NCBI RefSeq assembly: GCF_031846445.1
Contig: NZ_JAVRHR010000002.1
Span: 248,001 to 312,000 of the forward strand
Reading direction: 5' to 3'
Length of the DNA stretch: 64,000 bases
Source: Croceitalea rosinachiae
GTDB taxonomy: Bacteria > Bacteroidota > Bacteroidia > Flavobacteriales > Flavobacteriaceae
The translations under genes and the position numbers were made by a program. The notes beneath the pieces are model-generated. The model saw only the letters and a program-made list of their open reading frames with translations, ran no database searches and was not told the origin of the DNA. This document shows positions 1 through 9,267 of this stretch, piece after piece. Each line of letters opens with the position of its first letter. The stretch's first letter is position 1.

Positions 1-157
1 ATTCTGTTCCAGAACCCGAATATTCAATTTGATTGCCGACAACAAAGACCACCCATTTTTCATGCATTTCTATTCCGTCGAAAACACGGTCAGGCTTTAA
101 AAGCGTTTGAGCTGTTAAGGTAATTGTTGCACAAAAAAAGACAAAGATTGTTCTCAT
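1..157 (-). CDS. Amidohydrolase family protein, N-terminal part (cut by window edge)
   Basis: Only the first 52 codons lie in the window. The protein begins with a typical Sec signal peptide (MRTIFVFFCATITLTAQ) and continues with LLKPDRVFDGIEMHEKWVVF, the beta-strand pattern that opens imidazolonepropionase-like metal-dependent amidohydrolases. In that family the metal ligands lie further downstream, outside the window, so activity cannot be judged. A TAnnTTTG -7 box on the same strand lies 26 bases upstream of the start. The secreted amidohydrolase call is inference from a short stretch; another secreted hydrolase with the same N-terminal strand is possible. Confidence 0.6.
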   Translation of the reverse strand, partial: MRTIFVFFCATITLTAQTLLKPDRVFDGIEMHEKWVVFVVGNQIEYSGSGTE

Positions 158-183
158 GTTTAATTGGTATTTATGGTAGAATA

Positions 184-191
184 CAAAAGTA
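184..191 (-). promoter_or_regulatory. Candidate -7 promoter box for the amidohydrolase gene
   Basis: TACTTTTG on the minus strand matches the Bacteroidota -7 consensus TAnnTTTG and ends 26 bases before the ATG at 157. No TTG is found 19 bases further upstream, so only half of the promoter is convincing. Confidence 0.35.
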
Positions 192-323
192 ATTTAAGTG
201 TCAAGAATTCATATTTTAAAGACCGAAATCAGTATTCAAATTAGCCGACTAAAGATAAGTAAAACAGTCCTTAAATTTTGATAGGTTTGGTTTATGATTA
301 CCTTTAGGAGGTAAATATTATGG

Positions 324-614
324 ATGCTTGAACTAAGACCCACTTGTGAGAATTGCGATAAAGCGTTACCGCCAGATAGTCAAGAAGCCATGATTTGCAC
401 CTACGAATGTACTTTTTGTAAGAACTGTGTGGATTCTATATTAGCAAATGTATGCCCTAATTGTGGAGGCGGTTTTGAAAAAAGACCTGTTAGACCAAAA
501 GGGCAATTAACTAAGCATCCGCCCAAAGCTGAAAAACTATATAAGCCCGTAGACTTAATAAAGTTCCAAGAATTGAAAGAGACTAATATTAATATCAATC
601 CCAAGGATAGATAA
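324..614 (+). CDS. DUF1272 small zinc-binding protein
   Basis: A 96-residue protein with eight cysteines in the first half: C8, C11, C25, C29, C32, C35, C44 and C47. This spacing fits two zinc knuckles. The opening MLELRPTCENCDKALPPDS and the CPNCGGGF motif are the hallmark of DUF1272, whose function is unknown. The C-terminal third is lysine- and proline-rich and probably unstructured. An AGGAGG ribosome-binding site (306-311) lies 12 bases upstream. An ATG at 320 in another frame would give only three codons, so 324 is the start. The stop is 6 bases before the MFS transporter gene, so the two are probably co-transcribed. Confidence 0.85.
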   Translation: MLELRPTCENCDKALPPDSQEAMICTYECTFCKNCVDSILANVCPNCGGGFEKRPVRPKGQLTKHPPKAEKLYKPVDLIKFQELKETNININPKDR

Positions 615-620
615 CTATTT

Positions 621-1871
621 ATGAAACAACCGAGTTGGTATTATCTTGTACTTTTAATTTTATCTGGTGAGGCCGTTTTTATACTACCATTTGTACTACC
701 TCGTATTTTTAGGCCAACGGTATTGGAAGTTTTTGCACTAACTAATGTTCAAATCGGTCTTTGTTTTTCTATTTATGGTTTGGTCGCGGTACCTTCTTAT
801 CTATTCGGTGGTCCGTTAGCGGACAAATTCCCACCCAGAAAGTTGATTGCAATTGCCCTATGGCTGACTGCTTTGGGTGGGCTATTATTTGCGTCATATC
901 CAAGTTTAATCGCCTTACAGATTTTATATGGTTATTGGGGCTTTACGACCATCTTTTTATTTTGGGCACCAATGATAAAAGCAACACGGGTTTGGGGCGG
1001 TGATGCATCTCAAGGGAAGGCTTTTGGATTTCTAGATGGCGGCAGAGGACTGACCGGATTTTTATTTGGTTTGCTTGGGGTATTTATCTTTTCACTTATA
1101 ATGGGCAACCAAGTTAGTGACGCCTCATTGAAAGAAAGTCAGGAGGCCTTTTCGTTTGTTATTTATGCAGCAATTATAATCATTTCGATAATAGGTCTTT
1201 TGGTATGGATTTTTATGAAAGTAGGGGAGATAGAAAAAGATATTCTTATTGAGCGTATTTCATTTACAGAAATTAAATCGGTTTTAAGGCTGCCATCGGT
1301 TTGGCTATTGATGATTATTATTTTGTGTGCCTATGTTGGCTATAAGATAACCGATGTTGTCTCTCAATTTGCCAATGAAGTAATGCTTTATGATCAGGTT
1401 GAAGCTGCTCAAGTTGGTACATTTTTACAATTTTTAAGACCCGCTACAGGTATTTTAGTAGGATTCTTGGTAGACCGGTTTAAAATAACTTTTTGGCTTT
1501 TTCTCAGTTTAGTGTTATGTATTGTAGCTGGTGTTTTATTCAGTTCTGGATTGATAGTTCCTTCAACTGCGGTATTATTTCTTATTGCTGTTGTATTGAT
1601 TGCTATGGGAGTTTATGCAGCTAGAGCCTTATATTTTGGAGTGATGAAAAAAGGGAAAATTCCGCTTGTGCTTACGGGTACTGCGGTAGGACTCATTTCT
1701 TTAGTGGGATATACTCCAGATATTTTTGCTGGTCCTGCGTATGGTTATTTTTTAGACGCCTACCCTGGAGAACAAGGGTATCAATATGTTTTTTGGATGT
1801 TGACCGGATTTTCTTTCGTTGGTGCCGTAGCGGCTTTTATTTATTATAGACTTTTTGAAACGGTTAAATAA
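621..1871 (+). CDS. MFS transporter
   Basis: A 416-residue polytopic membrane protein with about 12 hydrophobic segments in two halves, the length and layout of the major facilitator superfamily. The loop between helices 2 and 3 contains GGPLADKFPPRKL, a clear version of the MFS motif A (G-x-L-x-D-x-x-G-x-R), and VGFLVDRF repeats the idea in the second half. The substrate cannot be told from sequence; the N-terminal half resembles the nitrate/oxalate-formate branch only in general character. It follows the DUF1272 gene by 6 bases. No ribosome-binding site is visible, which is common in this phylum. Confidence 0.85.
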   Translation: MKQPSWYYLVLLILSGEAVFILPFVLPRIFRPTVLEVFALTNVQIGLCFSIYGLVAVPSYLFGGPLADKFPPRKLIAIALWLTALGGLLFASYPSLIALQILYGYWGFTTIFLFWAPMIKATRVWGGDASQGKAFGFLDGGRGLTGFLFGLLGVFIFSLIMGNQVSDASLKESQEAFSFVIYAAIIIISIIGLLVWIFMKVGEIEKDILIERISFTEIKSVLRLPSVWLLMIIILCAYVGYKITDVVSQFANEVMLYDQVEAAQVGTFLQFLRPATGILVGFLVDRFKITFWLFLSLVLCIVAGVLFSSGLIVPSTAVLFLIAVVLIAMGVYAARALYFGVMKKGKIPLVLTGTAVGLISLVGYTPDIFAGPAYGYFLDAYPGEQGYQYVFWMLTGFSFVGAVAAFIYYRLFETVK

Positions 1872-1935
1872 GCCTTAAAACTTAGTTTAACAGAAGACAC
1901 TTTTTACTATCTTTCTTTAATCAAACTAATTGTTC

Positions 1936-4900
1936 ATGAAGCGTTTCACGTTTTTAATCTCATTGTTATTTTTAAGCTTTTTAAGTGCCCAAACCAATCC
2001 AAAGTGGGCTAGGTATCCAGCAATTTCTCCTGATGGAACAACCATTGTTTTTACTTATAAAGGCAATCTGTTTAGCGTAGCTGCTTCAGGCGGAACTGCA
2101 AACCAATTAACGTATCATAAGGCTCACGATTATAAAGCCGTTTGGAGTAAAGATGGCAAGCGAATTGCTTTTGCCTCTGACCGCTATGGTAATTTTGATG
2201 TATTTATAATGGATGCTTTGGGCGGAGAGGCCAAACGCCTAACTTTTCATAGCAATGATGAGGTACCTTATACATTCTCGAAAAACGACGAAACTGTTTT
2301 ATTTGGTGGGCTTCGCCAAGATGATGTAAAGCATCGACAATATCCAAACCGCTCTCAGCCCGAGCTATATGAAGTAGCTTCAAATGCCGGTAAGGTTAAC
2401 CAGGTATTGACTGTACCTGCTCAAGATGTTCAAGTAAATTCGGATGGAACGTTTTTGCTGTACCACGATAAAAAGGGTTATGAAAATGAGTTTAGAAAGC
2501 ATCATGTTTCTGCTATTACTAGGGATATCTGGTTGTATGATGTTACCAATGATAAGCATACCATGCTTTCTAATTTTAAAGGTGAAGACAGGAATCCTTT
2601 ATTGTCCAATGATGAAAAAAATGTGTATTATTTGAGTGAGGAAAGTGGCACTTTCAACGTACATAAGTTTGCACTAGATAATCCTTCTCAAAATGTACAA
2701 TTGACCAATTTAAAAACCCATCCTGTTCGGTTTTTGTCTTATGGAAATGGAACGATGGCATTCAGCCATGACGGTGAAATTTATACCCTGACTGATGGTG
2801 CGTCGCCTCAAAAAGTTAATATTATAATTAGAACCCAAGATGGCGCCAATTCAGACCAATATATTTCTATTAACTCAGGTGTAACCGAAATGGCCGTTTC
2901 ATCTAATGGAAAAGAAATTGCATTTATTGCAAGAGGTGAAGTTTTTGTTACTGCCGTTGAGGGTGGATTAACCAAAAGAATTACAAATACTCCAGAACAA
3001 GAAAGGTTTATAAGGTTTACTTCAGATGGCAATGGAATAGCATATGCCAGTGAAAGAGATGGGCGATGGCAAATTTTTAAAACTACCAAAAGAAGAAGTT
3101 CTGAACCGTATTTTTTCGCAGCTACCTTACTTCAAGAAGAAGTATTATTGCAAAAAGATGTGGATTGTTACTTGCCTGAATTTTCTCCTGACGGTAACCT
3201 TGTGGCCTATATTGAAGATAGACGCACGCTCAAAGTATTAGATCTCAATACCAAAGAGGAGAAAACTTTAATGACTCCTGATGAATTATACCATATGCGT
3301 GATGGGGATAAATATTTTACTTGGAGTCCTGATAGCAAATGGCTTTTGACCGGTTGGGGAAAATCATTGAGTAATGGTGAAATTCTTTTATTGGCGGCAG
3401 ATGGTTCCAAAAAGATAAACCTTACGCAAAGTGGGTACTATGATTTCTATCCTAAATGGGTGAACGAGGGTAAACAATTATTATGGTTCAGTAATCGTGA
3501 TGGACTCAAGAGTTATGCGACTAGCGGCAGAACACAAGCAGATATTTACAGTATGTTCTTGACCCACGAAAGTTGGGATAAGTATAATATGAGTAAGGAA
3601 GATTTTGATTTGATGAAACTTCTTGATGAGAAACCGGATGCCGATGAAGAGAAAGAGGAGGATACCAAAGCAAAGAAAAGGGACAAAAAATCTAAAGACG
3701 CAGATAAGCCAAAAGCTAAACCGCTACAATTTGATTTTGAAGACTTGAATGAACGGAAGGCTAGATTGACTATTCATTCTTCTAATTTAGGTGACGCGGT
3801 ACTATCAAAAGATGGCGAAAAGCTATATTATCTAGCCCGCTTTGAGAAAAATCTCAACCTATGGGAAACCGAGATAAGAACGAAAAAGACCAAATTGTTA
3901 ATTGGTTTGGGTGCGCGACGAGCGAGTTTGCAATGGGATAGTAAACAAGAGAATTTATTTTTATTAAGTGATGGAAGCATTTCTAAAGTTGATTTAGGAG
4001 GAGCCAAAAAAGAACCTATAAAAATGAAATCCGAAATGCAGCTTGATACTGATGCCGAGCGTCAGCATATGTTTGAGCATGTTTGGTTGCGCACCAATGC
4101 CATTTTCTATCATTCCAATTTTCATGGTAAGGATTGGGAAATGCTGCGAAGTGAATATGAAGAATATATACCACATCTAGGAAACTCGTATGAATTTGCA
4201 GAGATGATTTCTGAACTATTGGGCGAATTGAATGTAAGTCATGCCGGTGGGCGTTATAACGGTAACATACAAAACGGAGATGCCACTGCTAGTCTTGGAA
4301 TTTTCATGGATTATGCCCATCAAGCGGATGGTATCAAAATTGCGGAGATAATCAAAGGAGGCCCTTTAGACAAAGCAGCGTTTAAAATTCCTATAGGAAG
4401 TATCATTCAAAAAATCAATGGAGTTGCCATTGAAGCTAATACCGATGTCGCTTCGTACTTAAACCGTATAGCTGGTGATTTTACACTACTTGATATTGTA
4501 GATGCTTCCGGGCAAAACCAACAACAAGTGACCGTAAAGCCTATCACCTTGGGGCAAGAGAATAGTCTTCTGTACAAACGTTGGGTGAAAATCAATGAGA
4601 AAGAGGTTGCGGAAAAGAGTAATGGTCAATTGGGTTATGTTCATATTCCAGGTATGAGTGATGGTCCTTATCGTAACATTTATGAGCAGATGCTAGGTAA
4701 ATTTTCTGACAAGAAGGCTGTAATTGTTGACACTCGTTTCAATGGCGGAGGCGATTTAGTAGCAGATTTGGCCATGTTCTTTACTGGAGAATCTTTTATT
4801 ACTTATGAAACGGAAGACCGACAAGTAGGAGGTGAGCCAACTTCACGGTGGACCAAACCAACTTTGGCAATCTTTAATGAATCCATGTATAGTGATGGTC

Positions 4901-5175
4901 ATTGTTTTGCTAGTGGATACACCGATTTGAAAATTGGAAAAACAGTCGGGATGCCAGTGCCAGGCACCTGTAGTTTTGCTGGATGGGAGCGATTGCCAGA
5001 TGGAGGGCGATGGGGTGTGGTACCCGTAAGTGCCAAAAACAAAGCTGGAGAATGGATGGAAAATAATCAGACAGAACCGATGATTAGAGTAAAAAATATG
5101 CCCGATGTGATTGATAAGGGCATAGACCAACAATTAGAGCGTTCTATTGAAGAATTATTAAAAGATGTGAACTAA
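1936..5175 (+). CDS. Secreted tricorn-like S41 family protease
   Basis: The start is placed at ATG 1936 (MKRFTFLISLLFLSFLSAQ), giving a clean Sec signal peptide; the frame opens two codons earlier only at a TTG. The 1079-residue protein has N-terminal PD40/TolB-type propeller repeats (for example PAISPDGTTIVFTYKGN, SPDSKWLLTGW), then a highly charged Lys/Glu/Asp linker at roughly residues 565-600. A tricorn C1 region, a PDZ domain (around 810-890) and an S41 protease core follow. The core shows NGGGD and, in the nucleophile region, NESMYSDGH with Ser986 as probable nucleophile. In this family the propeller admits peptides to the protease core. The 3' end overlaps the stop of the convergent ydeI-like gene by 4 bases. 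Confidence 0.9.
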   Translation: MKRFTFLISLLFLSFLSAQTNPKWARYPAISPDGTTIVFTYKGNLFSVAASGGTANQLTYHKAHDYKAVWSKDGKRIAFASDRYGNFDVFIMDALGGEAKRLTFHSNDEVPYTFSKNDETVLFGGLRQDDVKHRQYPNRSQPELYEVASNAGKVNQVLTVPAQDVQVNSDGTFLLYHDKKGYENEFRKHHVSAITRDIWLYDVTNDKHTMLSNFKGEDRNPLLSNDEKNVYYLSEESGTFNVHKFALDNPSQNVQLTNLKTHPVRFLSYGNGTMAFSHDGEIYTLTDGASPQKVNIIIRTQDGANSDQYISINSGVTEMAVSSNGKEIAFIARGEVFVTAVEGGLTKRITNTPEQERFIRFTSDGNGIAYASERDGRWQIFKTTKRRSSEPYFFAATLLQEEVLLQKDVDCYLPEFSPDGNLVAYIEDRRTLKVLDLNTKEEKTLMTPDELYHMRDGDKYFTWSPDSKWLLTGWGKSLSNGEILLLAADGSKKINLTQSGYYDFYPKWVNEGKQLLWFSNRDGLKSYATSGRTQADIYSMFLTHESWDKYNMSKEDFDLMKLLDEKPDADEEKEEDTKAKKRDKKSKDADKPKAKPLQFDFEDLNERKARLTIHSSNLGDAVLSKDGEKLYYLARFEKNLNLWETEIRTKKTKLLIGLGARRASLQWDSKQENLFLLSDGSISKVDLGGAKKEPIKMKSEMQLDTDAERQHMFEHVWLRTNAIFYHSNFHGKDWEMLRSEYEEYIPHLGNSYEFAEMISELLGELNVSHAGGRYNGNIQNGDATASLGIFMDYAHQADGIKIAEIIKGGPLDKAAFKIPIGSIIQKINGVAIEANTDVASYLNRIAGDFTLLDIVDASGQNQQQVTVKPITLGQENSLLYKRWVKINEKEVAEKSNGQLGYVHIPGMSDGPYRNIYEQMLGKFSDKKAVIVDTRFNGGGDLVADLAMFFTGESFITYETEDRQVGGEPTSRWTKPTLAIFNESMYSDGHCFASGYTDLKIGKTVGMPVPGTCSFAGWERLPDGGRWGVVPVSAKNKAGEWMENNQTEPMIRVKNMPDVIDKGIDQQLERSIEELLKDVN

Positions 5176-5747
5176 CGGGTGTTTCTAGATTTCACCCCTT
5201 TTTTACATAAGGATACTATTTCTGTTATTCTTTTTTTACGAGTTTCAGTCCTTTTTGCTTGATTTAGCCAGTAGAGATAGCTCTTACGTTGTCCTTTAGT
5301 AAAACTTAGATAGTTGCTATGGGCCTTTTCGTTCGTATCGAATTCCTTTTGTAAGTCATCAGGAATAATTCCGTTTTCAACATCATCTAAAGCCGTCCAT
5401 GAACCATTTTCTTTGGCAATTTTGATTGCCTTTATTCCACTTTCATGTAGTAATCTTGCTGTTTTAAGTTCTATTAAATGGTCTTTATTTACTTTGCTCC
5501 AAACGCTTTTTGGGTTTCTTGGGCAGAAATATTGACGACGTTTTCCATCGCCCAGGCTTTTTACCGTGCTATCTATCCAACCATAACAAAGAGCAACTCT
5601 CACGGCCTCTTCCCAGCGCATACTGGGCATAGGGTGTTCTATTTTATAGAAAATCAGATATATGCCTTCAGATTGATTATGGTTTTTGTCTAACCAATAT
5701 CTCCATTCCTTTTCATTTTTAAAATAATAAGATTGAATCTCCCCCAT
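5172..5747 (-). CDS. YdeI/OmpD-associated family protein
   Basis: A 191-residue cytoplasmic protein without signal peptide. The motifs LCYGWIDSTVK, RQYFCPRNPKSVWSKVN and NYLSFTKGQRKSYLYWL are those of the YdeI family (bacteriocin-protection or OmpD-associated proteins, DUF1905/YdhG-like fold), whose molecular role is not settled. The length is normal for the family. It is convergent with the S41 protease gene, with stop codons overlapping by 4 bases, and divergent from the ThuA lipoprotein gene. No operon partner is evident. Confidence 0.85.
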   Translation of the reverse strand: MGEIQSYYFKNEKEWRYWLDKNHNQSEGIYLIFYKIEHPMPSMRWEEAVRVALCYGWIDSTVKSLGDGKRRQYFCPRNPKSVWSKVNKDHLIELKTARLLHESGIKAIKIAKENGSWTALDDVENGIIPDDLQKEFDTNEKAHSNYLSFTKGQRKSYLYWLNQAKRTETRKKRITEIVSLCKKGVKSRNTR

Positions 5748-5802
5748 TATGATGAATTACGATTTGAAAATACAATCATATGAAATATTTCTATTAGGTA
5801 TT

Positions 5803-5840
5803 GATTTTTGGTAATCGTAATTTTATAAATATCAAAAATC
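5803..5840. repeat. Inverted repeat GATTTTTG...CAAAAATC
   Basis: Two perfect 8-base arms (5803-5810 and 5833-5840) are separated by 22 bases. They end 3 bases before the start codon of the ThuA lipoprotein gene. This could be an operator or an RNA hairpin occluding the start; arms this AT-rich also arise by chance. Confidence 0.35.
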
Positions 5841-5843
5841 GAT

Positions 5844-8800
5844 ATGTTTATGAAATCAATTGTCCGTATCACTCTTATTATATCAATAGTATTTTTTGCT
5901 TCTTGTGAAAATAAAAGAGCAGGAACTCCGAAAGTATTGGTGTTTTCTAAAACAATGGGTTTTAAGCATGCATCTATTCCCGCTGGTATAGCTGCAATTC
6001 AAGAATTAGGAAAAGAGAATGGATTTGCTGTCGATACTACTATCAATGCAGAACTCTTTAATGAAGAGAATTTGAAACAGTATTCGGCAATTATCTTTTT
6101 GAGCACTACAATGAATGTACTTAATCATTATCAAGAAGCCGCCTTTGAAAGATATATACAAGCGGGCGGTGGCTATATGGGTATTCATGCTGCTGCGGAT
6201 ACGGAATATGATTGGGGCTGGTACAATAAGTTGGTCGGAGCGCAGTTTTTGAGCCATCCTTCTGGCACACCAAATGCAAATTTTGTTATTAGTGATAATA
6301 ATTTTATTGCTACAAAGCATTTTACTGATTCGATTTGGAATCGTTCGGATGAGTTATATAACTATAAGAATATCAACCCAGATGTAAATGTTTTAATGAC
6401 TGTTGATGAATCTACTTATGAAGGAGGGGAAAATGGTGATTTTCACCCTATCGCTTGGTATCACGAGTTTGATGGAGGTCGAGCCTTTTATACTGGAGCA
6501 GGACATACTGATGAAAGTTTCAAAGATGAAATGTTTCTAAAACATATCCTAGGAGGAATTCAATATGCGATTGGAGATAACCTTGAGTTGAATCATGATA
6601 AAGTAAGATCTCAGATTCCTCCGGAGAATGACCGTTTTTCTAAAGTGGAATTGGTTGGTGGGGGATTTTTTGAGCCTACGGAAATGACAGTGCTTCCTAA
6701 TAATGATGTATTGATTGCACAACGTAGGGGAGAAATACTTTTATATAGCGATGGCACTAAAGAATTAAATGAAATTGCTAAGCTAGATGTGTATCACAAA
6801 ACCTTGAAAGCGCAAGGGGTAAATGTAGAAGAAGGCCTAATGGGGCTTCAAAAAGACCCTGATTTCGAAAGTAATAATTGGATATATACGTACTATGCTC
6901 CGACCGGAAATCTTGAAGTCAATAGATTGTCAAGATTTAAGTTTGAGAATGGAAAGTTCGATATGGGTAGCGAGCAGATAATTCTTGAGGTTGAAAGTCA
7001 AAGAGAGATATGCTGCCACACAGGTGGATCTATAGCTTTTGGTCCTGGTAATCTTTTATACTTATCCACAGGAGACAATAGCACGCCATTTAATGAAGAA
7101 GGGGAGAAATATGTAAATAGCGGTTATGCACCCCTTAATGACACCCCTGGTCATGAGCAGTTTGATGCCAGAAGATCATCTGGAAACACTAATGATTTAA
7201 GAGGTAAAATTCTTCGTATTAAGGTAAATGAAGATGGCAGTTACGATATTCCAGAGGGGAATCTTTTTCCAGTTGGAACGGAAAAGACTCGATCGGAGAT
7301 TTATACTATGGGACATCGCAATCCATATCGTATATCGGTAGATGTCAAAAAGGGTTATGTTTATTGGGGTGATGTGGGTCCAGATGCTCGAGTTGATAGT
7401 TTGCAAACACGGGGGCCGCGGGGGTATGATGAGATGAACCAAGCTCGAGAAGCAGGAAATTTTGGCTGGCCTTTATTTATAGGTGATAACAAGCCATATG
7501 TTGCCTATAATTATAAAACAGGGGAATCAGGAAGCGCTTTTAATCCCGATAAGCCAATAAACAATTCGAGAAATAATACAGGTTTGACCGAGCTGCCCAA
7601 GGCAATGCCGGCATATGCTTTTTATCCATATTCAGAAACCCAAGATTTTCCGCAGGTAGGTTCAGGAGGGCGCAACGCCATGGCTGGCCCCACCTATTAT
7701 TCAGATCTATACTATGGTACCGATAAATTACCGAGTTATTACGATGGTAAAGTAATCATCTATGAATGGATGAGAGGATGGATGATGGCCATTCATTTAA
7801 ACGGTGACGGTAGTTTTTCGAAAATGGAGCCATTTGCATCAGATATTAAGGTAAATAGTCTGATCGACATGGAGATTGGCCCCAATGGCAAAATTTATTT
7901 GTTGGAATATGGTAGCGGGTGGTTTTCACAGAATGAGGACTCCGGCCTAAGTTATATAAAGTTTAATGGAGGAAATCGACCTCCGTTAATTGATAATTTA
8001 ATCGTCGATAGAACTTCGGGCACCTTGCCTTTAACTATAAACGCTTCGGTAGAAGCTCGTGATAGGGAAAAAGATGAGATGACTTATGTTTGGGATTTAG
8101 GAAATGGAGAGACCAAGGAAACTACTGAACCAGAACTAACATGGTCTTATGAAGAACCGGGAGCATATAAGGTAATGGTTACTATAATCGATAGCGGTGG
8201 TGAAAGTACGCAGAGCAATGCAATGTCCATTGTGGCTGGAAATAGTAGGCCAAAAATAAGCATTGATTTGGACGGAGGTAATACGTCTTTCTATGTTCCA
8301 GGTCAAGATGTTGCTTACGATATAACTGTTAGTGACCCTGATGACAATCAAGATATAAATGAAGAGAATATATTCGTAAGCGTAGATTATTTAGAAGGAA
8401 TGGATAAAGCTTCTATGTCTCTGGGTCACCAACAAGTTTCTGAAATCGAAATTGGCAAGGCACTTACACAAGCTATGGATTGCAAAACATGTCATAAACC
8501 TGGCGAAGCTTCTATAGGGCCCACTTACACAGATATTGCCAATAAATATAATGGCCAAAAAGGCAATATGGCATATTTACAGGAGAAAATTGTCGTTGGC
8601 GGAGAAGGAGTTTGGGGAGAGGTTATGATGCCCGCCCATCCAAAAATTACTACAGATGAATCAAGGCAAATTGCACTTTATATAACTTCCTTGGGAGACC
8701 ATGCCCTAAAAAAAGAATCTTTACCTATCAAAGGTAAAATTAAGGCAGAATCAAACCCCGGTCAAATGATGGTAATCACAGCTAGTTATACGGATTCAGG

Positions 8801-9242
8801 ACTGGATACGGCACCTCCGCTAACAGGAACTAAATCTGTTGCGCTCTCAAGCAATACAGTTACGTTTCCTAAGGGCACCGTAACTGATGGTATGATGGCC
8901 GTTCAGTTTGGTGGTATGGACTTGCAATTACTAAATGAGACTAATGGGGGGCTTTTAATTGAAAATATTGATTTGACAGGTGTAAAGGCTGTGGTATTAG
9001 CTATTGGTTGGCAGGATGCTCCAAAACTAGCCTATAATTTTGAAATTCATTTAAATGATGCCAATGGCCCTTTAATCGGACGAGGTTCAATGCCACAGCC
9101 CCAAGTTGGTCAACCAGGGGGTGCAGGGGTAATTCCACTTTCAACACAGATTAATAGAAAAACGAATATTTATATCAGCTATGCCGCTGAAGAAGGCAAA
9201 GAACCTAGTATGGTGGCTTTGGTCAATGCCACATTTAATTAA
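5844..9242 (+). CDS. ThuA - PQQ-dependent sugar dehydrogenase-like - PKD - cytochrome c multidomain lipoprotein
   Basis: An 1132-residue lipoprotein: the N-terminus ends in a lipobox FFASC with Cys21. A second ATG at 5850 is an equally possible start. Residues about 30-250 form a ThuA trehalose-utilisation/glutamine-amidotransferase-like domain (GGGYMGIHAAADTEYDW). About 265-700 form a soluble glucose/sorbosone dehydrogenase-type propeller (EEGLMGLQKDPDF, MGHRNPYRIS, GPNGKIYLLEYG). About 710-790 is a PKD domain. A class I cytochrome c domain carries C880-K-T-C883-H884 with a probable Met ligand near 930. The last 150 residues resemble a carbohydrate-binding module. Such enzymes oxidise sugars outside the cytoplasm and pass electrons to heme; the substrate is unknown. 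Confidence 0.9.
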   Translation: MFMKSIVRITLIISIVFFASCENKRAGTPKVLVFSKTMGFKHASIPAGIAAIQELGKENGFAVDTTINAELFNEENLKQYSAIIFLSTTMNVLNHYQEAAFERYIQAGGGYMGIHAAADTEYDWGWYNKLVGAQFLSHPSGTPNANFVISDNNFIATKHFTDSIWNRSDELYNYKNINPDVNVLMTVDESTYEGGENGDFHPIAWYHEFDGGRAFYTGAGHTDESFKDEMFLKHILGGIQYAIGDNLELNHDKVRSQIPPENDRFSKVELVGGGFFEPTEMTVLPNNDVLIAQRRGEILLYSDGTKELNEIAKLDVYHKTLKAQGVNVEEGLMGLQKDPDFESNNWIYTYYAPTGNLEVNRLSRFKFENGKFDMGSEQIILEVESQREICCHTGGSIAFGPGNLLYLSTGDNSTPFNEEGEKYVNSGYAPLNDTPGHEQFDARRSSGNTNDLRGKILRIKVNEDGSYDIPEGNLFPVGTEKTRSEIYTMGHRNPYRISVDVKKGYVYWGDVGPDARVDSLQTRGPRGYDEMNQAREAGNFGWPLFIGDNKPYVAYNYKTGESGSAFNPDKPINNSRNNTGLTELPKAMPAYAFYPYSETQDFPQVGSGGRNAMAGPTYYSDLYYGTDKLPSYYDGKVIIYEWMRGWMMAIHLNGDGSFSKMEPFASDIKVNSLIDMEIGPNGKIYLLEYGSGWFSQNEDSGLSYIKFNGGNRPPLIDNLIVDRTSGTLPLTINASVEARDREKDEMTYVWDLGNGETKETTEPELTWSYEEPGAYKVMVTIIDSGGESTQSNAMSIVAGNSRPKISIDLDGGNTSFYVPGQDVAYDITVSDPDDNQDINEENIFVSVDYLEGMDKASMSLGHQQVSEIEIGKALTQAMDCKTCHKPGEASIGPTYTDIANKYNGQKGNMAYLQEKIVVGGEGVWGEVMMPAHPKITTDESRQIALYITSLGDHALKKESLPIKGKIKAESNPGQMMVITASYTDSGLDTAPPLTGTKSVALSSNTVTFPKGTVTDGMMAVQFGGMDLQLLNETNGGLLIENIDLTGVKAVVLAIGWQDAPKLAYNFEIHLNDANGPLIGRGSMPQPQVGQPGGAGVIPLSTQINRKTNIYISYAAEEGKEPSMVALVNATFN

Positions 9243-9267
9243 AACTATACTTTAGATAAAATTAGGA

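Noticed and set aside
6006..6320. 104-codon minus-strand frame within the ThuA domain
   Set aside because: Shadow of a conserved domain, no start signal.
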